This document shows, one piece after another, positions 6,885 to 15,517 of a stretch of 19,867 bases of DNA (positions within the stretch are counted from its first letter, which is position 1; every line of letters starts with the position of its first letter). The DNA lies in NCBI GenBank assembly GCA_036558305.1, contig DATBFX010000570.1, positions 1 to 19,867 of the forward strand, read 5' to 3'. The stretch comes from DATBFX01 sp036558305 (GTDB lineage: Bacteria > Chloroflexota > Chloroflexia > Thermomicrobiales > UBA6265). The translations under genes and the position numbers were made by a program. The notes under the pieces are model-generated. The model did no database searches. It was not told the origin of the DNA and saw only the letters and a list, made by a program, of their open reading frames with translations.

Positions 6885-7220
6885 ATGGTCGAGTGTTTCG
6901 ATCGCATCCACTTGAAACTCGCCGAGCTGGTCCTCCGGCCGCTCAACGACCTGCGCGAGCACCCGGACCTCACCGCGGTCACGGTCCGCCCCCCAGGACG
7001 CGGCGGCCGCGTCCACGTCACCGTGAGCAAGACCTGGCCGGACGGACCACGGGGACTCCCGTCCTACGTGTGGGAGGCGCGCGAAGTCGATGCCGCCGGC
7101 GTCGACCTGCCCCATGGCCGCGCCTGGACGGATGGCACGCCGCACGATATGCCAGAGACCGCGTATTGGGCGGCAGTCGACGCTGTTGCCGCCTCGCGTC
7201 GCCGCGCGATCCGGGTTTAG
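6885..7220 (+). CDS. Small protein of unknown function
   Basis: A 111-aa protein I do not recognise. It is soluble, has no membrane segment or signal peptide, and contains one Cys near the N-terminus (MVECFDRIHLKLAELVL). The first 20 residues look like an amphipathic helix. A segment beginning LTAVTVRPPGRGGRVHVTVS (29-48) looks like two beta-strands around a Gly/Arg turn, and the C-terminus (TAYWAAVDAVAASRRRA) is probably helical. The ATG at 6885 is preceded by GGGGAGGGGG with about 5-8 base spacing, which makes expression credible; the frame is open further upstream but without a comparable site. It stands alone between the divergent MBL/Rieske gene and an anchored extracellular protein. Confidence 0.7.
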   Translation: MVECFDRIHLKLAELVLRPLNDLREHPDLTAVTVRPPGRGGRVHVTVSKTWPDGPRGLPSYVWEAREVDAAGVDLPHGRAWTDGTPHDMPETAYWAAVDAVAASRRRAIRV

Positions 7221-7293
7221 CGTCCCTTTCGTCCCAGGCCGGCCGCCGTCGCCAGGACAACACACCGGCTCGTACCTAAGGTCTCAGCAGCTA

Positions 7294-7319
7294 CCGAAAT
7301 TCGGGCAAAATCGCCCGGT
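7294..7319 (+). terminator. Weak hairpin after the small gene, possible terminator
   Basis: CCGAA-A-TTCGG (7294-7304) overlaps CGGGC-AAAATC-GCCCG (7302-7317), followed by GTTTCTG. The stem is short and the T-run poor, so this may instead be an operator or chance. It is the only notable structure in the 194-bp gap 7221-7414. Confidence 0.25.
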
Positions 7320-7414
7320 TTCTGGCTCCCCTGTAGCCCACCGCGGCATCCTCGATGCGTGGCCGCTCGTCGCCGCAGATCGGCGGCCGGTCAATTGCAG
7401 ACAGAGGTGCTGTG

Positions 7415-8672
7415 ATGTCGACAAGGGCTCGTCGCGTCCGGGCGCTCGTGCGCCGGACAGCCAACAGTCATCCGGTTCCCCGCGAACTCGTCGTCGTCCT
7501 GCTCGCGCTCGCCGTCGCACTCCCTTTCGGTGTCCTGGCGACGCTGGCCGCCACGGGGCCGAACGGTCCGTCGCCCGCCCAGGGTCACGCCGAGGTCATC
7601 GCCCAGGGTGTCGCGCCGCTGCCGCAGTCTCGGGCATCGTGGCGGATCGAGTCCGTCTCTGCCCCCTTGCCCGACAAGGCGCAATCCCAGACCTGGCCGC
7701 TCGGTTTCGTCCTCGCCGATGACGGTGCCATCCTCGTCACCGATCGAGCGACCGGCGACGAGACCCGGCTCGCGGACGGCGAGGCAAGTTTCGTCCGCGA
7801 CCCAACCGAACAGACTCGTGCCAGTCTCGGTACGGCGGCAGCAACCTACTTCGATCTCGCCCTGCTCCCCGCCGGAAGTGAGCAACCCATTGCGAGCGGG
7901 ATCAAACTCGTCTTCCAGAGCGATCCTTTTACGGCGCCGACAGGGAATCGCGACCTCGACCTCGTCCGCGACGTGCTCGCCCCAAACGAGACCGGCAAAC
8001 TCGCCGAGCAGGGCAGTCCGACCCTCCTGCTGGTGACTGCCGGGTCCCTCGACGTCAAGACCCCGGCTGAAGCGACTCCGGTGGCACTGAAGACGGGTGA
8101 AGCGCGATTGTTCACCGGTAGCCTCACGCTCTCGCCGCGCGGCAACGCCCACGCGACCTACGTCGCCGCCGTCGTCGGTCCCGAAGTGAAAACCTCGGCC
8201 ACGACGACGGCGACGCCGGCTGCCCCGACCGGAACGGCGCTCGCGGCCGTGATGGCCTGTCCCGCCGGGTACGACGCCTCCGGCAAATCGTCCGACACGC
8301 TGGCGAGCGACTGCTCCCAACCCCTCCAGGGTGTCACCATCCATTACCGCACCTCCGGCGCAGACCTAAACAAGGCGTCCGACGGTAACGGACAGGCGGC
8401 GTTCGTCGATCTCCTCCCCAACCAAATCGACTTCGTTGAGGACGTCCCGAACGGCTACCAATTGGCTCGCGTCGTCTGCTCCTTCACCTTCCCGGCCCAG
8501 ACCGACGGAACCCCGGCCGGTTCCGGCAACGTCGAGGGCTCGCCCGACCAGGGAGGACTGATCGGCCACGACTTCCGCGAGGGGGAGAAGCTGTCCTGCA
8601 GCTTCTACAACCCGGCACTGCCGGCCGCGTCGCCGACTCCCGAACCGGCCCTGGAAGGCTCGCCGACCGCCT
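7415..8672 (+). CDS. Membrane-anchored or secreted protein with C-terminal four-Cys domain
   Basis: A 419-aa exported protein of unknown function; its TAG stop occupies 8672-8674. A basic N-terminus precedes one hydrophobic helix (about 24-47, RELVVVLLALAVALPFGVLA), a signal anchor or uncleaved signal peptide. The middle (about 75-255) is beta-rich and contains a cupin-like stretch (TLLLVTAGSLDV at 203-214, then GEARLFTGSLTLSPRG). A Thr/Ala-rich linker (about 258-278) leads to a domain with Cys282, 300, 355 and 395, including CPAGYD, QPLQGVTIHY, a DGNGQAAFVDLLPN turn and SCSFYN. This looks like a prealbumin/SpaA-like beta-sandwich, perhaps with two disulfides. A Pro-rich tail ends the protein. 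The ATG at 7415 follows GAGG by seven bases; an upstream in-frame ATG at 7355 has no such site and would bury the signal sequence. Confidence 0.82.
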
Positions 8673-8800
8673 AGGTTCGGGGCGCGCCGAGTCCGACCGA
8701 TGGCGGGCACGCCGGTCTCCACGATCGCAACAGTGCGCGAGACTCCCCGCTCCGGGCGCCGACGTGGCACCATTCGCCGGGCGGAGGCTGCGGGTAGTCG

Positions 8801-10879
8801 ATGGTCTTTCGGATCGGGCACTTCGTCGTCGTCACGATCGTGCAGGGCTTGCTCGTCCTGTTGCTGGCCGGCGTTCTCTCCGGCGTGCACGTCGAGAATG
8901 CCCAGACGGCCATCGTCGGCACCGCGGTCATCGTCGCCGTCACCGGCTTTCTCTGGCCGTATATCTACGAGATAGCTGCCCGCGCCCGGCCGATCCTCTT
9001 TCCGGTTCTGGTCTTCGCGCTGACCGGAGGTACCGTGCTCGCGGTGAGCGCCCTCCTGGCGGAGTTCGACCTGCATGGTTTGCGCATCGACGGGCTGGGC
9101 GCCGGTATCGCGGTCGCGGTGGCGGTCGCCGCCGCCAACACGCTCCTCGCCGCCCTCTTCGCCGACGACGACCGCACCTACGAGCGCTACGTCATCAAAC
9201 CGGTCCTCCGTGCCAACGCCGGGCAGCCCCACACCGACGTGCCGGGTCTGCTTCTGCTCGAAGTCGACGGGCTGGCCGAACCCGTGCTGCGCCGTGCCCT
9301 TGCCGAGGGCAGGATGCCGACCCTGCAGGGCTGGCTCGACTCGGGCAGCCACCGCCTCACCCACTGGGAACCCGATCTCTCGTCGCAGACGGCGGCGAGT
9401 CAGGCCGGTATCCTCCTTGGCCGCAACGACGACATTCCGGCTTTTCGCTGGTACGACCGCGCCACCGGTCAGGTCCTCGTCTCCAGCAAGGCGGCGACGG
9501 CGGCCCTCGTCGAACAGCGGTTGTCGACCGGCAACGGTCTCCTCGCCGCGTCCGGCGCCAGCCGCTGCAATATGTTCAGCGGCGATGCCCCCGATTGCCT
9601 CCTCACCTTCAGCGCCATCGGCCGGCGAGGGACGGACGGCGCCAAACCGCTCCGAAGCTCGCGCAGCTACTACCTCTTCTTCGCGAACCCCTTCACTGTC
9701 ACACGCCTGATCGTCCTCTTCGTCTACGATATTTTCCTGGAGATCTTCGAGCGCCTTCGCCAGATCCTCCTCCGTGTCAGACCGCGCGTTCACCGCGGCG
9801 GCATCTATCCGTTCGTGCGGGCCTTCGCCACCGCGGCCGGTCCCGAAATGGACACCTACATGGTCATCTCCGACGTTGCCCACGGCGTTCCGGCGCTCTA
9901 CGCCACCTACTACGCCTACGACGAAGTCGCCCACCACTCCGGTATCCTCAGCCCCGACGTGATGGGTGTCCTCCGCCGGTTAGACCGTCACTTCTCCCGG
10001 ATCGAGCGGGCGACGCAGACGGCGCCGCGTCCCTACCACATCGTGATCCTCTCCGACCACGGTCAAAGCAACGGCGCCACCTTCCTCCAGCGTTACGGCG
10101 AATCCCTCGGCCAGTTGGTCGACCGGCTGACACCCGCGGACTATCGCGTCGTCCGCGTCCGCCACGGTTCTGAGGTCGAGGGCCACCTCGATGCCGCCCT
10201 CGCCGAAGGGGTCGCTCAGGGCACCCGTGGCGCTGGCTTCGTTAAGCGGTTTGCCGGCGATCGCACTGCAAACGGCAAAATCGACAACGAATCGACCAAC
10301 GGTCAACCGATCGTCGTCACCCCCGGCACCGCTGCTCGCGAGATCGTCGTCCTCGCCTCGGGCAATCTCGGTTTGATCTATTTCACGGACTCGTCGCGAC
10401 GGATGACCCGCGAGGAGATCGACGCGGCGTTTCCCGGTCTCCTCTCCGGTCTGACCGGCCACGAAGGCATCGGGTTCGTCCGGGTCCACTCCGAGTGCGA
10501 CGGACCGATCGCGCTCGGCCCCAACGGCGCTCACTTCCTCACGTCGGGTCGGGTCGAAGGCGCAGACCCGTTGGTCCTCTACGGTCCGAACGCGGCAGGG
10601 CATCTCCTTCGCCACGACGGTTTCGAGAACACGCCCGACATTCTGGTCAACAGCCGGTACTGGTCCGAGGCGGACGAGGTCGCCGCTTTCGAGGAGTTGG
10701 TCGGTTCGCACGGCGGTCTCGGGGGGACGCAAGCGCGGCCGTTCGTCCTGCACCCGGCGGCGCTCCCCATGGAAACCGAACCGATCGTCGGCACCGCCGC
10801 GTTGCACGCCGTGCTCAAACAGTGGGCGCAAGCGACGGTGCCGGTTGAGGCACTGGAAGAGAAGATGCGGGCTGTGTAG
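8801..10879 (+). CDS. Holin-like four-helix membrane domain fused to an alkaline-phosphatase-superfamily hydrolase
   Basis: A 692-aa membrane protein. The N-terminus has four hydrophobic segments (about 8-28, 37-57, 64-87, 98-120), the layout of the mycobacterial-type four-TM holin-like family. The rest is an alkaline-phosphatase/phosphodiesterase fold: metal Asp156 in LLLEVDG, probable nucleophile Thr197 in SSQTAASQAG, then YDEVAHHSG (372-380) and ILSDHG (416-421) with the second set of Asp/His ligands, and a later His in the Gly/Asn-rich GPNGAHF region. A further hydrophobic stretch (about 296-316) lies within the enzyme domain. It likely hydrolyses a phosphoester at the membrane; the substrate is unknown. 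A GGAGG lies about 13 bases before the ATG, which is a little far. The TAG stop is formed by the first bases of repeat copy B. Confidence 0.88.
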   Translation: MVFRIGHFVVVTIVQGLLVLLLAGVLSGVHVENAQTAIVGTAVIVAVTGFLWPYIYEIAARARPILFPVLVFALTGGTVLAVSALLAEFDLHGLRIDGLGAGIAVAVAVAAANTLLAALFADDDRTYERYVIKPVLRANAGQPHTDVPGLLLLEVDGLAEPVLRRALAEGRMPTLQGWLDSGSHRLTHWEPDLSSQTAASQAGILLGRNDDIPAFRWYDRATGQVLVSSKAATAALVEQRLSTGNGLLAASGASRCNMFSGDAPDCLLTFSAIGRRGTDGAKPLRSSRSYYLFFANPFTVTRLIVLFVYDIFLEIFERLRQILLRVRPRVHRGGIYPFVRAFATAAGPEMDTYMVISDVAHGVPALYATYYAYDEVAHHSGILSPDVMGVLRRLDRHFSRIERATQTAPRPYHIVILSDHGQSNGATFLQRYGESLGQLVDRLTPADYRVVRVRHGSEVEGHLDAALAEGVAQGTRGAGFVKRFAGDRTANGKIDNESTNGQPIVVTPGTAAREIVVLASGNLGLIYFTDSSRRMTREEIDAAFPGLLSGLTGHEGIGFVRVHSECDGPIALGPNGAHFLTSGRVEGADPLVLYGPNAAGHLLRHDGFENTPDILVNSRYWSEADEVAAFEELVGSHGGLGGTQARPFVLHPAALPMETEPIVGTAALHAVLKQWAQATVPVEALEEKMRAV

Positions 10880-10950
10880 GGGCGGACCGCCGTGTCAGGC
10901 CTCTCCAAATGCGTTTGCGTAGGAGGGCGGACACGGCGGTCCGCCCCTAC
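10876..10950. repeat. Palindromic GTAGGGG-type repeat, copy B
   Basis: Perfect 21-bp inverted arms at 10876-10896 and 10930-10950, starting GTAGGGGCGGACC. They enclose a 33-bp unpaired centre. It lies between two convergent genes and overlaps the stop codon (10877-10879) of the phosphatase fusion; the amidase stop is 13 bp further on. In RNA from either strand it would form a very stable hairpin and could stop or protect both transcripts. Confidence 0.92.
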
Positions 10951-10963
10951 GAGACGATGCGAT

Positions 10964-12409
10964 CTAACCGGTCTGTGCCTCGATCTGGCCTGCGACCGCC
11001 GCCGGCAGCCTCCGGTGCCAATCCGTCGCCTGCTCGTACGCGTGTGCCGCCGCCAGCAGCGAATCCTCCGCGAACGGCTTACCGACGAGCTGCAACCCGA
11101 CGGGCAGTCCGCCGGTGGTAAACCCGCACGGAATCGAGACCGCCGGGAATCCCGTCAGATCGAACGGCCCGGTGAAGTTGATCAACGCCGCCAGCAGCGC
11201 CGGGTCGGCCTCCTCGCTCGTGACGAGGTCGCCTTCGAGCGGTGTCGCCGCCGTCGGACCGGTCGGCATCGCCATCAGGTCGACCCCGTCGATCGCCGCC
11301 AGGAAGTCGTCGGTAAACCGGCGGCGGACGCGTTGGCCCTGGATGTAGCTGACCGCCGGCGTGATCGCGCCCAACTCCAACCGCTCGCGGACGGCCTGGC
11401 TGTAATCGTCCGGCCGCTCCCGCAACCACGGCAGGTGGTAGACCGTCGCCTCCGGCGTCAGGATCGCCAGCAACGCCGGCACCGCCTCGGCCGGCGGCGG
11501 CGGTGTCACCTCGACGATCGTCGCCCCCAGTCGCTCGAACGCGCGGATCGCGGTCTCGACCAATCGCACCACCTCGGGATCGACGCTCTGCCGCAGGTAG
11601 GCATCGGCGATCCCGATCCGCTTGCCCGCGACCCCTTCCCCGAGCGCCGACAGGTAATCCGTCACCGGGACGCGGGCCGACGTCGTATCTCGCTCGTCCT
11701 CCCCGGCGATCGCGCCGAGGATCGCCGCGCAGTCGGCGACGGTGCGGGTCATTGGGCCGACGTGGTCGCACGACCAGGAGACGGGAACCGCCCCGTACCG
11801 GCTGACCCGACCGTAGGTCGGTTTCAACCCGACGATCCCGCAGTACGCCGCCGGCAACCGGATGCTGCCCCCGGTGTCCGACCCGATCGACCCGAAGCCC
11901 ATCCCGGCGGCCACCGCGACGCCCGAGCCGCTGCTCGACCCGCTCGACGAACGCTTCAGGTCCCACGGGTTGGGCGTCGGGCCGAAGTCGGGATGGACCG
12001 CCGCGTAGGCAAACTCCAGCATGTTCGTCTTGCCGACGATGATCGCCCCGGCCTTCCGCAATCGCCGCACGATCGTCGCGTCCTCGTCCGGCACGTGGTC
12101 GGCAAGAACCCGCGAACTCGCCGTCGTCTTGATGCCGGCCGTGGAAAAGAGATCCTTCACCGAGAGCGGCACGCCGTGCAGCGGTCCGCGATACCCGCCC
12201 CCCGCGATCGCCGCCTCCGCCTCCTTCGCCTCCGCCAGCGCCCGTTCGGCGAGCACGGTGACGAAGGCGTTGAGCGTCCCGTCGAGCGCCTCGATCCGGT
12301 CCAGCGCGGCCCGCGTCGCCTCGACGGGCGACAACTCCCGCTGCTCGATCTTCCGGGCCACCTCAACCAACGGCAAATCCGCGAGCTGTTCCCGCATCAC
12401 GTCAGGCAT
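10964..12409 (-). CDS. Amidase-signature-family hydrolase
   Basis: A 481-aa amidase, GatA/AtzE-like, that cleaves a carboxamide or related C-N bond in the cytoplasm. The Ser-cisSer-Lys triad is visible: Lys85 in LSVKDLF, cis-Ser about 158 in the SSSGSSSGSG loop, and nucleophile Ser182 in GSDTGGSIRLPA. Other family marks are GKTNMLEFAY (126-135) and GLKPTYGRVSRYG (194-206). The ATG at 12409 has GGAG upstream and overlaps the end of a GatC-like gene by eight bases, so the two are translated together and probably form a complex. No GatB is present here, and a transamidosome role is less likely than a catabolic amidase such as the AtzE type. The substrate cannot be told from sequence. Confidence 0.92.
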   Translation of the reverse strand: MPDVMREQLADLPLVEVARKIEQRELSPVEATRAALDRIEALDGTLNAFVTVLAERALAEAKEAEAAIAGGGYRGPLHGVPLSVKDLFSTAGIKTTASSRVLADHVPDEDATIVRRLRKAGAIIVGKTNMLEFAYAAVHPDFGPTPNPWDLKRSSSGSSSGSGVAVAAGMGFGSIGSDTGGSIRLPAAYCGIVGLKPTYGRVSRYGAVPVSWSCDHVGPMTRTVADCAAILGAIAGEDERDTTSARVPVTDYLSALGEGVAGKRIGIADAYLRQSVDPEVVRLVETAIRAFERLGATIVEVTPPPPAEAVPALLAILTPEATVYHLPWLRERPDDYSQAVRERLELGAITPAVSYIQGQRVRRRFTDDFLAAIDGVDLMAMPTGPTAATPLEGDLVTSEEADPALLAALINFTGPFDLTGFPAVSIPCGFTTGGLPVGLQLVGKPFAEDSLLAAAHAYEQATDWHRRLPAAVAGQIEAQTG

Positions 12410-12623
12410 CGCCGGATCTCCGCCAGCCGTCCAGCCTGAATTCCGCCGCCGGTTCGGCCCCGCGCGCATCGATCCCGTCGAGCGCGCTCATCAACCCGAA
12501 GTGCGGTTCTGCCTGCTCGACCAGCGCCGCCGCCCGTTCCTCTCCGAGGGTCACGCCGGCAAGATTTGCCAGGAACTCCAACTTCGCCGCGTCGAGACCG
12601 CGCTCACCCTTCGCCTCGGCCAT
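12402..12623 (-). CDS. GatC/AtzG-like small subunit of the amidase
   Basis: A 73-aa protein directly upstream of the amidase and overlapping its start. The sequence LEFLANLAGVTLGEERAAAL (15-34) followed by LDGIDARGAEPAAEF (48-62) matches the pattern of GatC: a first helix with LA-L, a T-EE second helix, and an acidic loop ending in EP. In GatCAB and in the AtzE-AtzG carboxybiuret hydrolase, such subunits wrap around and stabilise the amidase. The ATG at 12623 is preceded by GAGAGGG at a good distance. I infer a stabilising partner for the downstream enzyme rather than part of tRNA amidation. Confidence 0.78.
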   Translation of the reverse strand: MAEAKGERGLDAAKLEFLANLAGVTLGEERAAALVEQAEPHFGLMSALDGIDARGAEPAAEFRLDGWRRSGDA

Positions 12624-12718
12624 TGCTCGCCCTCTCGCTCGTCCATCATGCCTTCGTTCGGAGCGCCGGCATCCTCTCTCCCTCCCACTTTCCTGTCAAC
12701 GCGCGAGAGGGTAATGTT

Positions 12719-12773
12719 CCCCCTCTCCCTTCCGAGGGAGAGGGGGCGGGTACCCTCTGGGTACTGGTGAGGG
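12719..12773. repeat. CCCTCTCCC-type palindromic repeat supplying an SDR ribosome-binding site
   Basis: A perfect 12-bp stem CCCCCTCTCCCT (12719-12730) with its complement (12735-12746) around a TCCG loop. A second hairpin follows, GTACCC-TCT-GGGTAC (12750-12764), and then GGTGAGGG (12766-12773). That last segment is seven bases before the SDR ATG and is the only Shine-Dalgarno-like site there. A GAGAGGG further left (12704-12710) can pair with the same stem, so alternative folds are possible. Confidence 0.75.
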
Positions 12774-12780
12774 CTGAACG

Positions 12781-13590
12781 ATGACTACCAACAACCGAAG
12801 ACTCGAAGACCGCGTCGCCGTCGTCACCGGCTCCGCCGCCGGCATCGGCCGCGCCATCGCGTTGCGTCTCGGCGCCGAGGGCGCGCGCGTCGTCGTCGCC
12901 GACCGCAAAGCCGATCTCGGACAGGAAACCGCGAACGCCATTTCCGACGCCGGCGGCGAAGCCCTCTTCGTCGCCTGCGACGTCGCCGACGCCGACCAGG
13001 TTCGTACCCTCATGGAGACCACCATCGCCCGCTACGGCCGGATCGATGCACTCGTCAGCAATGCCGGCATCCCCGGCGCCGGAACCCCTGCCCACGAGAC
13101 GGACGAAGACGATTGGGACCGCGTCATCGCCGTCAATCTGCGCGGCGTCTTCCTCTGCGCCAAATACGCCATTCCCCACATGCTGGCCGCCGGCCGCGGC
13201 GCCATCGTCAATACCGCCTCCACCTTCGGCATGATCGGCGCCCCCCATACGCCCGCCTACGCGGCCTCCAAAGGCGCCGTCATCGCGCTCACCCGGCAAC
13301 TCGCCGTCGACTACGGCCCCCTCGGCATCCGCGTCAACGCCGTCTCACCCGGCTACGTCGACAACGACATGGACCAACGCCGCTCCCGCATGACCCCTGA
13401 GGACGCCGCCCGCAACCTCGCCGCCCGCGAAGCCGCCGCCGCGTTGCAGCCGCTCGGCCGCCAGGCCGACACCGGAGAGATCGCCGCCGCCGTCGCCTTC
13501 CTCCTCTCCGACGACGCCTCCTTCGTGACCGGTGCCATCGTCCCCGTCGACGGCGGCTGCACCGCCTTCTTCAACCTGGGGCACCGGTAA
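12781..13590 (+). CDS. Short-chain dehydrogenase/reductase (classical SDR)
   Basis: A 269-aa NAD(P)-dependent oxidoreductase. It has cofactor motif TGSAAGIG (16-23), an acidic Asp41 after the second beta-strand (VVVADRK) that suggests NAD over NADP, NAG (94-96), and catalytic Asn119, Ser147, Tyr160 and Lys164 (YAASK). It ends with PLGRQADTGEIAAAVAFLLS and VDGG, as usual for the FabG-like group. The alcohol/ketone substrate is unknown. It diverges from the amidase pair and converges on the M28-like gene, with only 12 bp between the stop codons and no visible terminator. Its ribosome-binding site lies in a palindromic repeat, and the leader hairpins could limit translation. Confidence 0.94.
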   Translation: MTTNNRRLEDRVAVVTGSAAGIGRAIALRLGAEGARVVVADRKADLGQETANAISDAGGEALFVACDVADADQVRTLMETTIARYGRIDALVSNAGIPGAGTPAHETDEDDWDRVIAVNLRGVFLCAKYAIPHMLAAGRGAIVNTASTFGMIGAPHTPAYAASKGAVIALTRQLAVDYGPLGIRVNAVSPGYVDNDMDQRRSRMTPEDAARNLAAREAAAALQPLGRQADTGEIAAAVAFLLSDDASFVTGAIVPVDGGCTAFFNLGHR

Positions 13591-13602
13591 CGACGGGTCA
13601 CG

Positions 13603-15372
13603 TCACGCCCGCGCACAAAGCCCGTCCGCCAACTCGGTGGCTGCCAGCAGCGCATCCTCGATCCGGTTTCGCTGCCGCCGCAGCTTCGTCAGCAAGAACT
13701 GGAACTCGCTCGTCCCCGGGTCAAGACCGGCAAGCTCGCGCACCGGTGCCAACCCCGGCAACACCGGCAATTGCAGCGCCGGGTCCATCTCGTACGGCCC
13801 GTCGATGGTGAACAGCGCCGAGTTGACGATCCGCGCCAACCGCTTCAGCCCGCGGTTCAAGACGGCCGGCTCCGGACACGGACTGTCTGCCAAAGCTCGG
13901 GCCGCCTCCTTGAACCGCTCCGCCGCCGCGGTCACCGCCGACAAATCGAGATATGCCCCCGCCGCCTCTTGCAGCGGCGCCAAATCGTCGAGGAAATCTT
14001 GTGCCGCCGGGGTGAAGTCGAACGGGATCGCTTCCGGCAGACACATCCGTGCGGTCAGGGCGACGTAGATGCGCGTATCCTCGGCCAGGATTCCCGCGTC
14101 GGCCTTGTCGAGCGTGTCCTGCGGCGAGTGCCACCAGTAGGCCCCGCCGCACCCGCCGACCGCTTTCCGATCCGGGTGATCGAGTGACAGCATCCGGAAC
14201 GCGCCGAGACTCGACAGACCGACCCCGAGAAACGACTGGTCGCCCGCCCGCAACGGTCGCCGGATGTTCGGTGTCTGCCCCGACAACTCCTCGACTACCG
14301 CGGCGGTGATCGCCTCGATCTCACCGCAGTTGTACCGGCAATCCCAGATCGTCGACTCCCGCACACCCGGCGAGTCGATGTTCAGGTAGCCGACGGCATG
14401 GTCCCGCAGTTCGCGGAAATGCGTGTCGGCGTACCAGGTCGAACCCGAATAGCGTCCGGTCGAATGCCCCGGCCACCAACCGAAGCGAACACCGCGGCGC
14501 AGCGCGCCGCGCTGCCCGGCCAGCACTCGCGCCATCTCGATCAACGCCGCGTCGCCCGTCGCGTTGTCGGTGATCCCCTCGTACCAGGAGTCGATGTGCG
14601 ACCCGACGAGCAGGAAGTCGCCGCTCCCGTCCGTCCCCGGAATCGTCGCCGTTGCCAGCGGCAGGCGCATCCACTCCGTCCGCACGTTCGATTCCATCCG
14701 CACGCGGACCGGGCCGCTCGCCACCCGTTGCGCCAGCCGGTCGCCGTCGGCCTTCTTCACGCCGAGCACCGGGATCGTCGGCAGCCGCCGCGCCGATTCC
14801 GGCGTCGGCGTCCCCCAGACGCTGGTCCCGATCATCTCGTGGATGACGTCCTCGTCGCTCGGCCAGACGTGGACGTGGCCCAGCGCCCCGCGCTCCTGCG
14901 CCCGCCGGATCCCGTCCGGCCCGCCGTCCGCCGTCAGCACGATCTTCCCGGCGACATCCAGGCCCGCGTAATCCCCGGCCACGGCCCGGTGCGAAAAGAT
15001 CATCTCCCCCTGCTTCGGCGCTGCAAACGGTACGAACACGAGCTCTGCCTCGACCCCACCGCTCGGTGTCTGTGCCCCGAATGAACGCGTTCGCACCGGA
15101 ATCTGCTCGGCCTCCCGTCCCTCCCCATCGAGCAGCGCGAGCCGCCCCTCCAACGGCCACGAGATCAGCGAGTCGAAATCGAGGATTTCCGCTTCGACCC
15201 CGTACCCGCGCACGGTCTCGGCGACGTACCGCGCCGCCTTTCGCTCGTCCTCGCTCCCGCTGTCCCGGAACAGCCGACTGAACACCTCAAGGTGCTGCTG
15301 CAACCGCTCGGCGGAGACGGTCGTGCGCAACGCTTCCTCGATCCGGCGCTCTTCGTCCGTTGGCAATCTCAT
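13603..15372 (-). CDS. M28-type metallopeptidase-like protein with PA-like insert (paralog 1)
   Basis: A 589-aa protein with the fold pattern of M28 aminopeptidases. An N-terminal part (about 1-70) is followed by a protease-associated-like domain (about 100-235), the catalytic-type domain (about 240-445) and a helical C-terminus. Metal-site positions are HID (His259, Asp261), TDNATG (Asp269), NIDSPG (Asp333) and WWHSPQDT (His415). The usual catalytic Glu-Glu pair, expected 34 residues after Asp269, reads His303-Ser304 (GHSTGRYSG). The paralog at 16970-18757 has the same change. There is no signal peptide, so it is probably cytoplasmic. Possible roles are hydrolysis of imported peptides or an altered amide chemistry. 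The ATG at 15372 has no close Shine-Dalgarno; repeat copy C separates it from the AroM-family gene upstream. Confidence 0.87.
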   Translation of the reverse strand: MRLPTDEERRIEEALRTTVSAERLQQHLEVFSRLFRDSGSEDERKAARYVAETVRGYGVEAEILDFDSLISWPLEGRLALLDGEGREAEQIPVRTRSFGAQTPSGGVEAELVFVPFAAPKQGEMIFSHRAVAGDYAGLDVAGKIVLTADGGPDGIRRAQERGALGHVHVWPSDEDVIHEMIGTSVWGTPTPESARRLPTIPVLGVKKADGDRLAQRVASGPVRVRMESNVRTEWMRLPLATATIPGTDGSGDFLLVGSHIDSWYEGITDNATGDAALIEMARVLAGQRGALRRGVRFGWWPGHSTGRYSGSTWYADTHFRELRDHAVGYLNIDSPGVRESTIWDCRYNCGEIEAITAAVVEELSGQTPNIRRPLRAGDQSFLGVGLSSLGAFRMLSLDHPDRKAVGGCGGAYWWHSPQDTLDKADAGILAEDTRIYVALTARMCLPEAIPFDFTPAAQDFLDDLAPLQEAAGAYLDLSAVTAAAERFKEAARALADSPCPEPAVLNRGLKRLARIVNSALFTIDGPYEMDPALQLPVLPGLAPVRELAGLDPGTSEFQFLLTKLRRQRNRIEDALLAATELADGLCARA

Positions 15373-15419
15373 GGTGTCGGGCCGTCCCCCTTGTTACATG
15401 CGGTCAGCCGACCAGCCGG

Positions 15420-15500
15420 GTAGGGGAGGACCCCGTGTCCTCCCGCCGTTCGCGGTCACGTCGTTCATCGGCGGCGGGAGCGCACAGGGCGCTCCCCTAC
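15420..15500. repeat. Palindromic GTAGGGG-type repeat, copy C (GGGGAG variant)
   Basis: Outer arms GTAGGGGAG (15420-15428) and CTCCCCTAC (15492-15500); inner arms CTCCCGCCG (15440-15448) and its complement (15472-15480). The layout is the same as copies A, B and D, but the GGGGCGG core is replaced by GGGGAGG with matching changes in the paired strand. It lies between the AroM-family gene stop and the M28-like paralog 1 start. Confidence 0.85.
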
Positions 15501-15517
15501 ACCATACGCCCTGTTTC

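Noticed and set aside
8366..9937. 523-codon open frame on the minus strand across the anchored protein and the phosphatase fusion
   Set aside because: It spans two well-supported genes and the gap between them and has a low-complexity charged composition; it has no ribosome-binding site or motif.
10892..12439. 515-codon plus-strand open frame opposite the amidase
   Set aside because: Antisense of an enzyme with an intact catalytic triad; its own start lies in a palindromic repeat.
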